This document shows, piece by piece, positions 17,505 through 26,395 of a DNA stretch of 64,000 nt. The stretch is from NCBI RefSeq assembly GCF_028743495.1, contig NZ_CP117968.1; one strand, written 5' to 3'. The notes under the pieces were generated by a model. It did no database searches. It was given only the letters and a program-made list of their open reading frames with translations, and had not been told where the DNA came from. The translations under genes were made by a program, and so were the position numbers. The stretch comes from Allobacillus halotolerans. GTDB taxonomy: Bacteria > Bacillota > Bacilli > Bacillales > Alkalibacillaceae. Position 1 is the first letter of the stretch. Every line of letters begins with the position of its first letter.

Positions 17505-18215
17505 CTGGGCACATAAATTCTCACTTCGGTCGCATATTTGAACAATTAAGTCTCATATATTCGAGAGCCGGGCTCATATAAGCATAATTTAGGCGCATAT
17601 CCACTAATCAAGGGAGCATATATCACCAGAAAGGGTACATAAAAAATCCGACCTCGCTTAAATACAAAAAGACTAAAAGAAGCACCACCTAGGCACATAA
17701 ATTCTCACTTCAGTCGCATATTTAAACAATTAAGTAACATATATTCGAGATCGAGGCTCATATAAGCATAATTTAGGTGCATATCCACTAATCAAGGGAG
17801 CATATATATCCAAAAAGGGAACATAAAAAATCCCACCATGCTTAAATACAAAAAGACTGAAAAAGGCACCACCCGGGCACATAAATTCTCTCTTCGGTCG
17901 CATATTTGAACAATTAAGTCTCATATATTCGAAAGTCGGGCTCATATAAGCATAATTTAGGTGCATATCCACTAATCAAGGGACCATATATCACCAAAAA
18001 GGGTACATAAAAAATCCCACCACGCTTAAATACATTGGATCATCTAAAAAAAGCACCACCCGGGCACATAAATTCTCACTTCGGTCGCATATTTGAACAA
18101 TTAAGTCTCATATATTCGAGAACCGGGCTCATATAAGCATAATTTAGGTGCATATCCACTAATCAAGGGACCATATATCACCAAAAAGGGTACATAAAAA
18201 ATCCCACCACCAGGA
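17505..18215 (+). repeat. CATAT-family array with four 184-bp higher-order copies
   Basis: Four long copies begin near 17507, 17691, 17875 and 18062 (spacings 184, 184 and 187 bp). Each copy consists of seven 21-bp CATAT units plus a linker of about 37 bp that contains CTTAAATACA. The copies are very similar to each other, much more than neighbouring 21-bp units are, so amplification occurred recently at the 184-bp level. The last copy runs into the terminator region of the zinc-ribbon gene. Confidence 0.95.
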
Positions 18216-18232
18216 TTTGGCAGCAGGATTTT
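18195..18232 (-). terminator. Probable intrinsic terminator of the zinc-ribbon membrane protein gene
   Basis: On the minus strand AAAATCC pairs with GGATTTT, with a GC-rich inner stem that includes wobble pairs, followed by T residues. Its distal arm overlaps the last CATAT unit. Confidence 0.5.
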
Positions 18233-18252
18233 TCACTTTTCATGACCAATAA

Positions 18253-19038
18253 TTAGAAATAAAGCATCTCATTTAACATTTCATTGATAAATAGATTCTC
18301 GGATATGATTTTCAAAAATAAAAATGTACCGAAATAAAAGAGCAACACACCATAGAATCCATCGATTCCTTTATTTTGGTTATGAACATAACTGTAAATC
18401 GCAAACGTTGCAGCAATAAACAAACCAATAAACCCAAGGAAAAAGACATAGAAAAAGACCGAAAACATTTTCACGCTGACGATTAATAGAGATAATAGCA
18501 TAATTGCAGTTGGGATGACCATTAAAGCGCCGAAACGGCCGACAACTGATTTGATATGCAGATTTGCAACACTTGGCCTCACGACTGCAAAGATGATGCC
18601 TACCGCAACAGCGATAAATAATAAAATAAAGAAAAATGGCTTAAAAAATATGGTGCCGAATGGAACGGCCGATCCAAAATACCCCATTCCCATCGAACTG
18701 GCAAACGCCTTCATTCCAAAATAAAAAGTCATTGGAATAAATAAAGAAAATAATACGAGAGTAATCAGTCCATTGACGAAGTTGCCTTCACCCTCTACTT
18801 TCCCATGGCGCAATGGGCTTTTTGCCATATGTACGAGATGTTTCCAGTATCCTTGCGCCAACGCCTTTCCTTGTTCGGCGTAATCATTGGTTGTTGCAGT
18901 ATCTGAGGTTGCGGCGCTCTCTTCTTTTGCTGAAGCTACTGGGCTTTCAGCACCATTTTCTAGCTGCGATCCACATGATGTACAAAACTTACTGTCTTCA
19001 CTCACTTCCGTCTGACAGTTTTGACAGACCTTCTTCAT
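18253..19038 (-). CDS. Zinc-ribbon membrane protein, unknown function
   Basis: A 261-residue protein starting with a four-Cys zinc ribbon (C5, C8, C19, C22 in CQNC ... CTSCG). A flexible Ala/Ser/Glu-rich linker of about 45 residues and five or six transmembrane helices (about residues 85 to 255) follow. The layout resembles Bacillus YvbJ-type zinc-ribbon membrane proteins, whose function is not established. The ATG at 19038 is behind AAGGGGG; the longer frame to 19104 has no good site. It is flanked by two repeat arrays of different families and is probably monocistronic. Confidence 0.75.
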   Translation of the reverse strand: MKKVCQNCQTEVSEDSKFCTSCGSQLENGAESPVASAKEESAATSDTATTNDYAEQGKALAQGYWKHLVHMAKSPLRHGKVEGEGNFVNGLITLVLFSLFIPMTFYFGMKAFASSMGMGYFGSAVPFGTIFFKPFFFILLFIAVAVGIIFAVVRPSVANLHIKSVVGRFGALMVIPTAIMLLSLLIVSVKMFSVFFYVFFLGFIGLFIAATFAIYSYVHNQNKGIDGFYGVLLFYFGTFLFLKIISENLFINEMLNEMLYF

Positions 19039-19149
19039 TGATAAATTCCCCCTTTTCAACGTTACAATTTCAATTATATCACTTATATGAATATTTAGAA
19101 CCATATTAACAAGAAGTCGACAAATTATTCGGATTAGTAAGAGAGGAAA

Positions 19150-19495
19150 TGAGTTTGGTTGAATAGAGCCGTCCTGTTCAACCGAATTCTATGAACGATA
19201 GGAGATTCGGGCGTTTAGAGCCTTACTATTCGACCGGATTGGAAGTGCAGATGGAGTTCCGGGCGATTAGAGCCATCCTATTCAACCGGATTATAGGAAC
19301 GAAGGGAGATTCAGGCGATTAGAGCCATTCTATTTAACCGGATTATAGGAACAAAGGGTGATTCGAGTGATTAGGAGTCGTCAATTCGCCCGGAGCGTTA
19401 GAGAGAAGAGTGATTCAGTCGATTAGGAGCAAACAAATCGACTCGAGCGTTAGATGAAAGTGAATTTCGGTCGAATAGACTCGTCCAAAGTGCAT
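19150..19495 (+). repeat. 52-bp tandem repeat array (GATTAGAGCC ... CAACCGGATTATAGG), about 6 to 7 units
   Basis: Well-preserved central units begin with GATTAGAGCC(A/T) and repeat every 52 bp. The units also carry TTCAACCGGATTATAGGAAC and GGAGATTC(A/G)GGC. Later copies (19370 to 19490) are shorter and degenerate. This is the only array in the window without a 21-bp period; 52 bp equals about five helical turns. It ends 8 bp from the terminator of the DUF2188 gene. Confidence 0.85.
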
Positions 19496-19502
19496 CTCAG
19501 CA

Positions 19503-19532
19503 AAAAAAATCACCTACCCACTCGGCAGGTGA
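19503..19532 (-). terminator. Intrinsic terminator of the DUF2188 gene
   Basis: On the minus strand TCACCTGCC pairs with GGTAGGTGA around a five-base loop, then eight T residues. It lies 6 bp past the stop codon. Confidence 0.9.
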
Positions 19533-19538
19533 CCATAT

Positions 19539-19991
19539 TTATTCGAATGAAATCGTGTCTTGTTTTTTCCCATCTTCATCTTGAACGCGAACTTTCGATT
19601 CTTTATTTTCGGCAATTTCCTTTGCTCGTTCAATCGCATCTTCTTTTTTGTCAAACACTTGGTCAGCTCGTTCTGCACCAACGGTTTGAGCTGCCCAACC
19701 ATCTTCATGCGGTTTAACGAGTACATCATTATCGAGAAGGTCTAAGTCCGTGTCATTTTCATCTTCTTCGTGATCTTTTAACGTCGAATTACTGACGTTT
19801 TTCATTTCATCCTTTTCGTCTTTGCTCGCACCATCGGCCCATTCTTTCGCTTGATCGGTTGCGATTGGGATGGCGCGATCTTCATCATAGCCTTCTTCAA
19901 TCATAGCATTCGCAATTTCGATTGCTTTGTTTCTTGTCGCTTCATCAAAATTTTTCAATGAACTAGGATAGTCATTTTTATCCCAAGGCAT
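19539..19991 (-). CDS. DUF2188 domain protein
   Basis: A 150-residue, very acidic soluble protein. Residues 1 to 55 (MPWDKNDYPSSLKNFDEATR ... AIPIATDQAKEWA) form a small helical domain that commonly precedes DUF2188 in Bacillaceae. Residues 88 to 150 are the DUF2188 domain (VKPHEDGWAAQTVGAERADQ ... DEDGKKQDTISFE), a short beta-alpha-beta module of unknown function, often in stress-related proteins. The middle 30 residues are mostly Asp and Glu. It stands alone with its own terminator. Confidence 0.8.
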   Translation of the reverse strand: MPWDKNDYPSSLKNFDEATRNKAIEIANAMIEEGYDEDRAIPIATDQAKEWADGASKDEKDEMKNVSNSTLKDHEEDENDTDLDLLDNDVLVKPHEDGWAAQTVGAERADQVFDKKEDAIERAKEIAENKESKVRVQDEDGKKQDTISFE

Positions 19992-20067
19992 TCGATCACT
20001 CTCCTTTGGCCTTTCCTTAAAAAATAGCCAAGTTCATCGGTTTCTAAACATTTGTCTGGAGATGAAA

Positions 20068-20268
20068 CTATCTCGCTCTTTTCAAAACGAGCTTGTTAAT
20101 CAAATTCAATACACCAAAAATTAGGATAAGCGTAATCAAGATAATCACGCCACCGATATACCACTTCGTAGTGTCAAAACCGAATCGATCAAAAACACCT
20201 GCAACCAAATAACTGACAATAAAAGCTGTCAGTGCAATGCTGACGACCTTAATTAATTGATTCATCAT
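20068..20268 (-). CDS. Small two-helix membrane protein
   Basis: A 66-residue protein with two transmembrane helices (about residues 5 to 24 and 35 to 58) and a basic C-terminus (KLVLKRAR). No family was recognised. The upstream sequence GGGAGATGGGTGGT suggests the ATG at 20268 or the next one at 20265. It begins 14 bp behind another membrane protein gene and is the last gene of the HTH-controlled operon. Confidence 0.6.
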   Translation of the reverse strand: MMNQLIKVVSIALTAFIVSYLVAGVFDRFGFDTTKWYIGGVIILITLILIFGVLNLINKLVLKRAR

Positions 20269-20282
20269 ACCACCCATCTCCC

Positions 20283-20708
20283 TTACATCATTTCTTGGTT
20301 CTTAATGACTTGAAAAGCAAAATACTCAATGAAAATTAAATATAAACCGCCTAATGTAAAAAAAGATACTTTATTCATAAACCCGAATAACGCTAACCCT
20401 ATTAATACAAACGGAATTGAAACTGCCATCAAGTTGAACGTTTTAGCTTTCGCCGACTGATAAATTGCCATTACCCGCTCATCTTTTTCTTCAATTCGCT
20501 GTTGTTTCGTTTTGTTTTTTTCATATAAAATCGGCACGGTCGAAATCATTATCAAGAATACGCCCATAAAAACGATTGCAAATACAGCATAGTCGCCTTG
20601 TGGCATGGTGTCGTCAAATTTGTCTACACCGACGATTCCCAACGCAACTCCCAGCACAAGCAGTAAACCGCCGACAACTTCAAGTGACCAAAACAGTCTA
20701 AGATTCAT
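20283..20708 (-). CDS. Four-helix membrane protein paired with HTH regulator
   Basis: A 141-residue membrane protein with four hydrophobic segments (about residues 9 to 30, 42 to 62, 87 to 105 and 112 to 130) and a charged central loop (EKNKTKQQRIEEKDERVMAI). Its start ATG lies inside the 3' end of the HTH gene, overlapping by 11 bp, so translation is coupled. The pair resembles YgzD-type regulator plus integral membrane protein operons of Bacilli, whose role is poorly known. Confidence 0.7.
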   Translation of the reverse strand: MNLRLFWSLEVVGGLLLVLGVALGIVGVDKFDDTMPQGDYAVFAIVFMGVFLIMISTVPILYEKNKTKQQRIEEKDERVMAIYQSAKAKTFNLMAVSIPFVLIGLALFGFMNKVSFFTLGGLYLIFIEYFAFQVIKNQEMM

Positions 20709-20910
20709 ATCCTTCACCCCTTTCATCACTAAAAATTTCTTCAATGGCCATGTCAAAATATCTCGCAATCTTGAAAGCCAATTGCAATGACGGATCATAC
20801 CTGCCATTTTCAATCGACCCAATCGTTTGACGAGTCACCTCAAGTACATCGGCCAACTCTTGCTGATTCATACGATGTTGTTTTCTGATCTCACTTAGTT
20901 TATTTTTCAT
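20698..20910 (-). CDS. XRE-family transcriptional regulator (YgzD-like)
   Basis: A 70-residue protein consisting almost only of a Cro/CI-type helix-turn-helix (residues 5 to 62; QQELADVLEVTRQTIGSIEN is the recognition region). The ATG at 20910 sits behind GGGGATAGG. Two AAAG-N4-CTTT palindromes flank its promoter, so autoregulation is likely. It is the first gene of a three-gene operon with two membrane proteins. Confidence 0.88.
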   Translation of the reverse strand: MKNKLSEIRKQHRMNQQELADVLEVTRQTIGSIENGRYDPSLQLAFKIARYFDMAIEEIFSDERGEGYES

Positions 20911-20930
20911 ACACCTATCCCCAATAATGC

Positions 20931-20987
20931 AAAGTTTCCTTTCCATTTAACTATAGCTGATTCTATTTATAATGTAAAGCTTACTTT
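20931..20987 (-). promoter_or_regulatory. Promoter of the HTH operon with two operator-like palindromes
   Basis: TTTACA (20973 to 20978) and TATAGT (20950 to 20955), read on the minus strand, are 17 bp apart. Two AAAG-N4-CTTT elements lie at 20976 to 20987, overlapping the -35 box, and 20931 to 20942, downstream of the start of transcription. Both are embedded in a longer direct repeat beginning ATGGAAAG. The arrangement fits repression by the HTH protein through two sites 45 bp apart. Confidence 0.55.
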
Positions 20988-21047
20988 CCATTTATTTTAA
21001 AAAAATTCTGATGGACATATACGCCCACCAGGTCACTTACAATCATT

Positions 21048-22508
21048 TTATTTCGCTTGTTTCAATGAAAAGTAAAATGGCTCCCTCTTGAACAGCAAAC
21101 TAAACCCAACAAATGCAATCAATGAAAATAAAACCGGAAATGTTACCGTATGGACACCGAACAATTCACCGTTGGCCGTATTATATAAATGAATAACGAT
21201 ATAGGAACCGATCCCGACGACCATGGACGAAATGGCACCAAATTTATTCGCATATTTCCAATAAAGTCCGAAGACAACCGGCCAAATAAACGCCGCTTCC
21301 AACCCACCGAACGCAAATAGATTTAAGTAAATCAATAACTCTGGTGGATTGACCGACATCACGAACACAATGATCCCAATGATTGCGGTAAATCCGATAC
21401 TCACTTTTTTCACGTGTTTGTATGTTGCATCTGGTTTTACGTAATTAATATAAATATCTTTCACGACCGCTGAACTGACCAATAGCAGCAACGAATCAAC
21501 TGTCGACATGATTGCGGCCATCGGTGCTGCCAAGACGATTCCTGCGACCCATGATGGCAATGTTTCCAAAGCGATCAACGGAATGACTTGGTCTGCCACT
21601 TCAATTCCCGGCAAAACGGGGCGTGCGAACACTCCGATCAAGTGCATGTTCAGCATAATCAACCCGACAACGATGGTTCCAATCACCAATGCCCTGTGCA
21701 TCGAACGTGAATTGCTGTAGGACATGGCACGCACGGCGACTTGCGGTAACCCGATCACACCGACACCGACTAGAATCCAGAAAGAAGACACATAAGCCGC
21801 TGATAGACTACCGTCGTTTCCGAAAGGTGTCACTAGATTCGGATTTTCCGAGACTAAATCATTGAATATGTTCTGGACGCCACCTCCAGCAATCACAACG
21901 GCTACCAATAAAATCAGTGTTCCGATGAACATAATGATGCCTTGCATCGCATCCGTCACCGCTACAGCGCGGAAGCCACCAATGATCACGTAGATCAGAA
22001 CAGCGACGGCAAAAATGAATAATGCCCCTGTATAACTTAAATCCGTCAGCGATTCGATTAAATGGGCGCCACCAATCCATTGAGCAGCCATGGCGGAAAA
22101 CAAGAAAACGACGACACTGATTGCCGAAAGTAAGACAACTGTCGTGCTTTGATAGCGTTCTTTCAAAAAGTCGATCAGTGTGACTGAATTCATTTTCCGC
22201 GTTACAATTGCGAACTTTTTTCCTAAAACGAGTAAAACAAAATAACCGGTGACGACCTGAGACATCGCCAATAAAACCCAGCCTAAACCAATGTCATAAG
22301 CTGCACCAGGACCACCGAGAAAACTCGAGGAACTCCCGTATGTCGCTGTCATCGTCATTGCCAAAACAAGGCCGCCCAGCTGCCGATTTCCAAGATAGTA
22401 ATCGCTTAAAAATGAACTGGAATCACTCATCCGACGACTCGACCAAATCCCGATAAAAAATATAATCACTAATAAGCCCAATAACGGACCAAGAACTGCC
22501 CAATTCAT
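21048..22508 (-). CDS. panF: Sodium/pantothenate symporter
   Basis: A 486-residue SSS-family symporter with about 13 transmembrane helices. The PanF assignment rests on overall similarity (SSSFLSDYYLGNRQLGGLVLA at about 30 to 50, TYGSSSSFLGGPGAAYDIGLGW, GLPQVAVRAMSYSNSRSMHRAL) and on the preceding DUF997/YhdT gene, which is the usual partner of panF. It should import pantothenate with Na+ for coenzyme A synthesis. Its start overlaps yhdT by 4 bp. Confidence 0.88.
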   Translation of the reverse strand: MNWAVLGPLLGLLVIIFFIGIWSSRRMSDSSSFLSDYYLGNRQLGGLVLAMTMTATYGSSSSFLGGPGAAYDIGLGWVLLAMSQVVTGYFVLLVLGKKFAIVTRKMNSVTLIDFLKERYQSTTVVLLSAISVVVFLFSAMAAQWIGGAHLIESLTDLSYTGALFIFAVAVLIYVIIGGFRAVAVTDAMQGIIMFIGTLILLVAVVIAGGGVQNIFNDLVSENPNLVTPFGNDGSLSAAYVSSFWILVGVGVIGLPQVAVRAMSYSNSRSMHRALVIGTIVVGLIMLNMHLIGVFARPVLPGIEVADQVIPLIALETLPSWVAGIVLAAPMAAIMSTVDSLLLLVSSAVVKDIYINYVKPDATYKHVKKVSIGFTAIIGIIVFVMSVNPPELLIYLNLFAFGGLEAAFIWPVVFGLYWKYANKFGAISSMVVGIGSYIVIHLYNTANGELFGVHTVTFPVLFSLIAFVGFSLLFKREPFYFSLKQAK

Positions 22509-22786
22509 GATTGGTTCCCCTCCTCATCTTCATCGAAGGGAACATCCTTCAAGAAAAATTTAGTGACAACCATCACCAATACGATCATCACGAGCACACC
22601 GACGATGCAACTCCAGAAAAACCAAGCCGGAAAACCGAAAACATACGTATATTCTTCTGGTGGCTTGGAGCCCAATCCATAGGCGAAACCATACCACCAA
22701 ATAAAGTTGAAAACAGCAAGTGCGCATCCGATTAGCGCTTCTCGATTCGCAATCTTAAATCGCCAATCTTGATCAGGTCTTTCCAT
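22505..22786 (-). CDS. yhdT: YhdT/DUF997 family membrane protein
   Basis: A 93-residue protein with two transmembrane helices (about residues 17 to 38 and 53 to 78) and an acidic C-terminus. The sequence ANREALIGCALAVFNFIWWY and the following PPEEYTYVFGFPAWFF are typical for the DUF997 family found directly upstream of panF in many bacteria. The ATG at 22786 follows a run of six G residues that serves as ribosome site. Its role next to PanF is unknown. Confidence 0.85.
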   Translation of the reverse strand: MERPDQDWRFKIANREALIGCALAVFNFIWWYGFAYGLGSKPPEEYTYVFGFPAWFFWSCIVGVLVMIVLVMVVTKFFLKDVPFDEDEEGNQS

Positions 22787-22931
22787 TGGCGAAGCCCCCC
22801 TATTGAAAAATCTACTTATCAACCATTTTAGCTGATGAAAAACGAAAAAGCATTATATTTTGAATATTTTTGTCAATGATTTTATTGAATGCACAATCGG
22901 TCAGAAAAACTTTTCTCAAGATTTTTTCATC

Positions 22932-22973
22932 AAAAAACTCCCTTTACGTAAAGACCATCTACGTAAGGGAGCA
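22932..22973 (-). terminator. Intrinsic terminator of nagA-nagB
   Basis: On the minus strand CTCCCTTACGTA pairs with TTACGTAAAGGGAG (one bulge), then a T-run. It lies 14 bp after the nagB stop codon. Confidence 0.9.
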
Positions 22974-22986
22974 GTCATCAACTGAT

Positions 22987-23718
22987 TTATTTTTTCAATA
23001 ATGAAGCCGCTTCTTCATCCACAATAACGGTTACGTGATCATGTGATTGGAGAGCAGTAATTGGCCAATCTTCACTTTGCTTACCTTCAACCAACTGTTG
23101 GATCGCTTCACTTTTATTCGTTCCATTGGCGATCAACACAATTTCTTTCGCTTCCAATATGGAGCCAATACCCATTGTAATGGCATGTGTTGGCACATCA
23201 TCCATGGAACTGAAAAAGCGAGAGTTTGCTTCACGCGTGGATTCAGCCAATCTTACCTCATGGGTTCTAGATGAAAATGAAGTGCCAGGCTCGTTAAAAG
23301 CAATATGCCCATTGACACCGACACCGAGTAGTTGTAAATCAATGCCGCCTTTATCTTTGATGATCTGGTCATATGTTTCGCACTCTTTTTCAATGTCCGT
23401 CGCTCGACCATCTGGTAAGAAGGTTTGCTCTGGTGATAGTTTAAGCGGATCAAATAGCTTTTCCTTCATATAATAATAGTAGCTATTTGGATCTTCTTTT
23501 GGAAGACCAATATATTCATCCAAGTTAAACGTCGTTACATGGGATAGATCTGCATTTTGTTCTTGTGCCCATGCAATTAATTTGTCATATAAACCGAGTG
23601 GTGTACTGCCTGTCGCAAGTCCTAAATTAATATTATTTTTTTCTTGGATTTGCTCGATAAAAAGTTCTACACCTTTTTGGCAAACCTCTTCATAGTTTTT
23701 TACGACAATTACGTTCAT
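22987..23718 (-). CDS. nagB: Glucosamine-6-phosphate deaminase
   Basis: A 243-residue enzyme converting glucosamine-6-phosphate to fructose-6-phosphate and ammonia. Family motifs are LGLATGSTPLGLYDKL (about residues 33 to 48), TTFNLDEYIGL (62 to 72), and GVGVNGHIAFNEPG (about 131 to 144) with the catalytic Asp and His. The protein has the short Gram-positive length without the allosteric extension of E. coli NagB. It follows nagA by 21 bp and shares its transcript. It would also process sugar released by MurQ in this window. Confidence 0.97.
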   Translation of the reverse strand: MNVIVVKNYEEVCQKGVELFIEQIQEKNNINLGLATGSTPLGLYDKLIAWAQEQNADLSHVTTFNLDEYIGLPKEDPNSYYYYMKEKLFDPLKLSPEQTFLPDGRATDIEKECETYDQIIKDKGGIDLQLLGVGVNGHIAFNEPGTSFSSRTHEVRLAESTREANSRFFSSMDDVPTHAITMGIGSILEAKEIVLIANGTNKSEAIQQLVEGKQSEDWPITALQSHDHVTVIVDEEAASLLKK

Positions 23719-23739
23719 GTTGCATCCCTCACCTTTATT

Positions 23740-24906
23740 TTATTTTTCGATGGTCAACTGACCTCTACAAATTGTTTTTCTCACTTCAAAGTCTTCGTTC
23801 AAAATTACAAGATCGGCGTCGAAACCTTCTCGAATGGCCCCTTTATAATGATCAACCCCTAAGGATTTAGCAACATTTCCAGAAGATAATTGTGCAAGCT
23901 TCATGAGATCCATCGGCTTTAACTGAGCCGCATTTTTCACCGCTTCGTTCATTTTCAAGACACTTCCGGCGAGCGTTCCATCCGCTAAGCGCGCCTCACC
24001 GTCTTGGAGTGTGACTTCCTGTCCACCTAAATCGTAAATGCCATTTTTCAAGCACTTCCCGCGCATCGAATCGGTAATCAACATCAAGCGCTCAACACCC
24101 AAGTTTTGATAAGCGAGCTGAACCATCGTTGGATTGACATGAATTTCATCAAAAATAACTTCTGCCTTTAGTTGATCACTCAAAAAGACAGACCCTGCAA
24201 CACCAGGCTCACGATGGTGAATACCACGCATGCCATTAAATAGATGGGTTGCATGCTTCAAACCATTTTGTTCTGCTTTTTGAACATCTTCATAGCTAGC
24301 ATCCGAATGGCCGATCGATGCGATGACCCCTCTGTCACTCAAATGCTTGACGAACTCTTGGCCACCTTCCATTTCAGGTGCCAGCGTGACCACTTTAATA
24401 AATCCATTGGCGTGCTCCTGCCAAGCATCGAATTGATTCAAATCAGGTCGTAAAATATGTTTGACGGGCTGTGCTCCCGCTCTTTTTTCATTGATAAACG
24501 GGCCTTCTAAATGAATACCTAAAATTTCCGCTCCTGTATAGTCTGTATCAACGAACCGGGCGACATTTTGAAGTGCCTGATCGGTCGCTTCCTTGCTTTC
24601 TGTAATGGTCGTCGCCAGAAAACTTGTCGTTCCTTCTTGCGGCAAGACCGCTGTCATTTCATCCAAAGCTTCCATTGTTCCATCCATGACATCATAGCCG
24701 TTCGCTCCGTGGATGTGAATATCAATAAACCCTGGAAAAACCACTTGGTCCGAAGTCAGTTCAATCACTCGAACAACTTGATCGTCCGGTGCTTCTTCCA
24801 TCGGACCGACACGTTTAATTTTCTTATCCTCCACAAGTATATAGCCAGGTTGGTACACTTGCTCTTGTCCAACAACTCGGCCACCTTTGATCAACAATTG
24901 GTCCAC
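23740..24906 (-). CDS. nagA: N-acetylglucosamine-6-phosphate deacetylase
   Basis: A 388-residue amidohydrolase-superfamily enzyme that removes acetate from GlcNAc-6-phosphate. Visible motifs are PGFIDIHIHGANGYDVMDG (about residues 54 to 72, metal-binding H-x-H), HLEGPFINEKRAGAQ (about 127 to 141, catalytic Glu), IGHSDA, HLFNGMRG (about 221 to 228) and LITDSM with the catalytic Asp. The start is GTG behind AGAGGCG. It heads the nagA-nagB operon; no NagR-type regulator is adjacent. Confidence 0.96.
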   Translation of the reverse strand: MDQLLIKGGRVVGQEQVYQPGYILVEDKKIKRVGPMEEAPDDQVVRVIELTSDQVVFPGFIDIHIHGANGYDVMDGTMEALDEMTAVLPQEGTTSFLATTITESKEATDQALQNVARFVDTDYTGAEILGIHLEGPFINEKRAGAQPVKHILRPDLNQFDAWQEHANGFIKVVTLAPEMEGGQEFVKHLSDRGVIASIGHSDASYEDVQKAEQNGLKHATHLFNGMRGIHHREPGVAGSVFLSDQLKAEVIFDEIHVNPTMVQLAYQNLGVERLMLITDSMRGKCLKNGIYDLGGQEVTLQDGEARLADGTLAGSVLKMNEAVKNAAQLKPMDLMKLAQLSSGNVAKSLGVDHYKGAIREGFDADLVILNEDFEVRKTICRGQLTIEK

Positions 24907-25101
24907 AACAATCGCCTCTTTTTTATGAAAAATTCCAATAGATCAATCGTATGTATGAAACAACTTACTCTTAAATTGTACCACTTATCCTATCAAAAAA
25001 GTAGTAAAAAACCGCTTAGGCATTTCGTTATTCGCGTGGTTGTCAAACTCACATAAGTACGAGGACAAGCTATCAAAAAACAATCACGGCAGGTCATCCG
25101 T

Positions 25102-25129
25102 TTGTTTTCTGAAATCAATGTATTATAAT
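25102..25129 (+). promoter_or_regulatory. Probable promoter of the YitT-family gene
   Basis: TTGTTT (25102 to 25107) and a perfect TATAAT (25124 to 25129) are 16 bp apart, about 50 bp before the ATG at 25181. Confidence 0.45.
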
Positions 25130-25180
25130 GAAAAAACATGCGATTTGGACGAATTGGATTACATATAGGGAGGACTGAAC

Positions 25181-26032
25181 ATGCAGCAACGCCACTGGAA
25201 TCTCATTAGAGACATAAGTTTTGTATTGATCGGTGCCTTTGTTCTTGCCTTCAGTGTCAATTATTTCATCATTCCGAACATGCTTTCTGAAGGTGGTGTC
25301 ATCGGCCTAACCGTCATTCTCGTATACCTTTTTGACTGGTCACCTGGTGTGGTTAACTTTGCCCTCAACGCTGGATTAGTCATTGTCGGCTACAAGTTTT
25401 TCACGAAACGAGCGTTAACATACACAGCGCTATCGGTTGTTTCAGTAGCTGTATTTTTATTAGTGACAGAGGGGTGGAGTAGTCCGATTGAGGATGATCC
25501 ATTGCTTGCTGCATTGTTTGCTGGTGTTTTCATCGGATTAGGTCTTGGACTTATGCTTAGATCAGGCGGAACTGCTGGTGGAACAACCGTCATTGCACAA
25601 ATCATGCACCAAGTGTTCGGTTTCAGTGTCTCCGGTGTCGTGTTATTTATCGACCTAGTGATCATTGCCGGTTCAGCCTTTGTCATCGGCCAAGAGCGAG
25701 CCATGTACACATTAGTCGCCGTCTACATTAGTGCGAAAGTGATCGATATGGTGTTAGAAGGACCGAATGCCCGAAGCGCTGTCATGATCATCAGCAACAA
25801 ATCCGAAGAGTTACTAGAAGTCATCACCGAACGAATGGCCAGAGGAGTCACCGTACTCGAAGGCCGCGGTGGGTATTCAAAAATGAACAAACAAGTATTG
25901 TATATCGTCGTGAACAAACGAGAGATCGTCCGGTTGCGAAAAATTGTCGACACGATTGACCAAGATGCTTACATCACCGTCCACCGTGTTCAAGAAGTTT
26001 ATGGGCGTGGATATAAAGGCCACAAAAAATAG
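25181..26032 (+). CDS. YitT family membrane protein (DUF161/DUF2179)
   Basis: A 283-residue protein with five to six transmembrane helices (residues 10 to 200) followed by a soluble DUF2179 domain (about 205 to 280; EELLEVITERMARGVTVLEG, RLRKIVDTIDQDAYITVH). The glycine-rich loop LGLGLMLRSGGTAGGTTVIAQ is characteristic. Function of the family is unresolved; a transport role is assumed. The stop codon is followed after 3 bp by a repeat array, and no hairpin terminator is visible. Confidence 0.88.
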   Translation: MQQRHWNLIRDISFVLIGAFVLAFSVNYFIIPNMLSEGGVIGLTVILVYLFDWSPGVVNFALNAGLVIVGYKFFTKRALTYTALSVVSVAVFLLVTEGWSSPIEDDPLLAALFAGVFIGLGLGLMLRSGGTAGGTTVIAQIMHQVFGFSVSGVVLFIDLVIIAGSAFVIGQERAMYTLVAVYISAKVIDMVLEGPNARSAVMIISNKSEELLEVITERMARGVTVLEGRGGYSKMNKQVLYIVVNKREIVRLRKIVDTIDQDAYITVHRVQEVYGRGYKGHKK

Positions 26033-26035
26033 CCG

Positions 26036-26395
26036 GGTGGGTTGACTGTTGAAATCGGCGGGCTGACTGTTGATAAATGCGCTTCAACTGTCGATAAAGA
26101 TTGCCTAACTGTTGATAAGCGTGCTCCAACTGTCGATAAACACCCGCTGACTGCTGATAAACGCCCGCCAACTGTCGATAAAGACTGCCTAACTGTTGAT
26201 AAGCGCGCGCCAACTGTCGATAAACATCCGCTGACTGCTGATAAATGCGCTCTAACTGTTGATAAACACGTTCCAACTGTTGATAAGCGCGCTCCAACTG
26301 TCGATAAACACCCGCTGACTGTTGATAAACGCGCGCCAACTGTCGATAAACGCAGGCTGACTGCTGATAAACGCGCTTCAACTGCTGATCAACCT
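26036..26395 (+). repeat. 21-bp tandem repeat array, ACTGTTGATAAA family, about 17 units
   Basis: Units of 21 bp with core (A/G)ACTG(T/C)(T/C)GATAA(A/G) alternate between GCTGACTG and CCAACTG starts, giving an underlying 42-bp tendency like the array at 5.9 kb. It forms essentially the entire gap between the convergent yitT-like and BCCT genes, with no classical terminator for either. Confidence 0.95.

Noticed and set aside
17505..18215. Regular repeats considered as a CRISPR array
   Set aside because: There are no unique spacers between identical direct repeats, units are degenerate 21-mers, and no cas genes are near.
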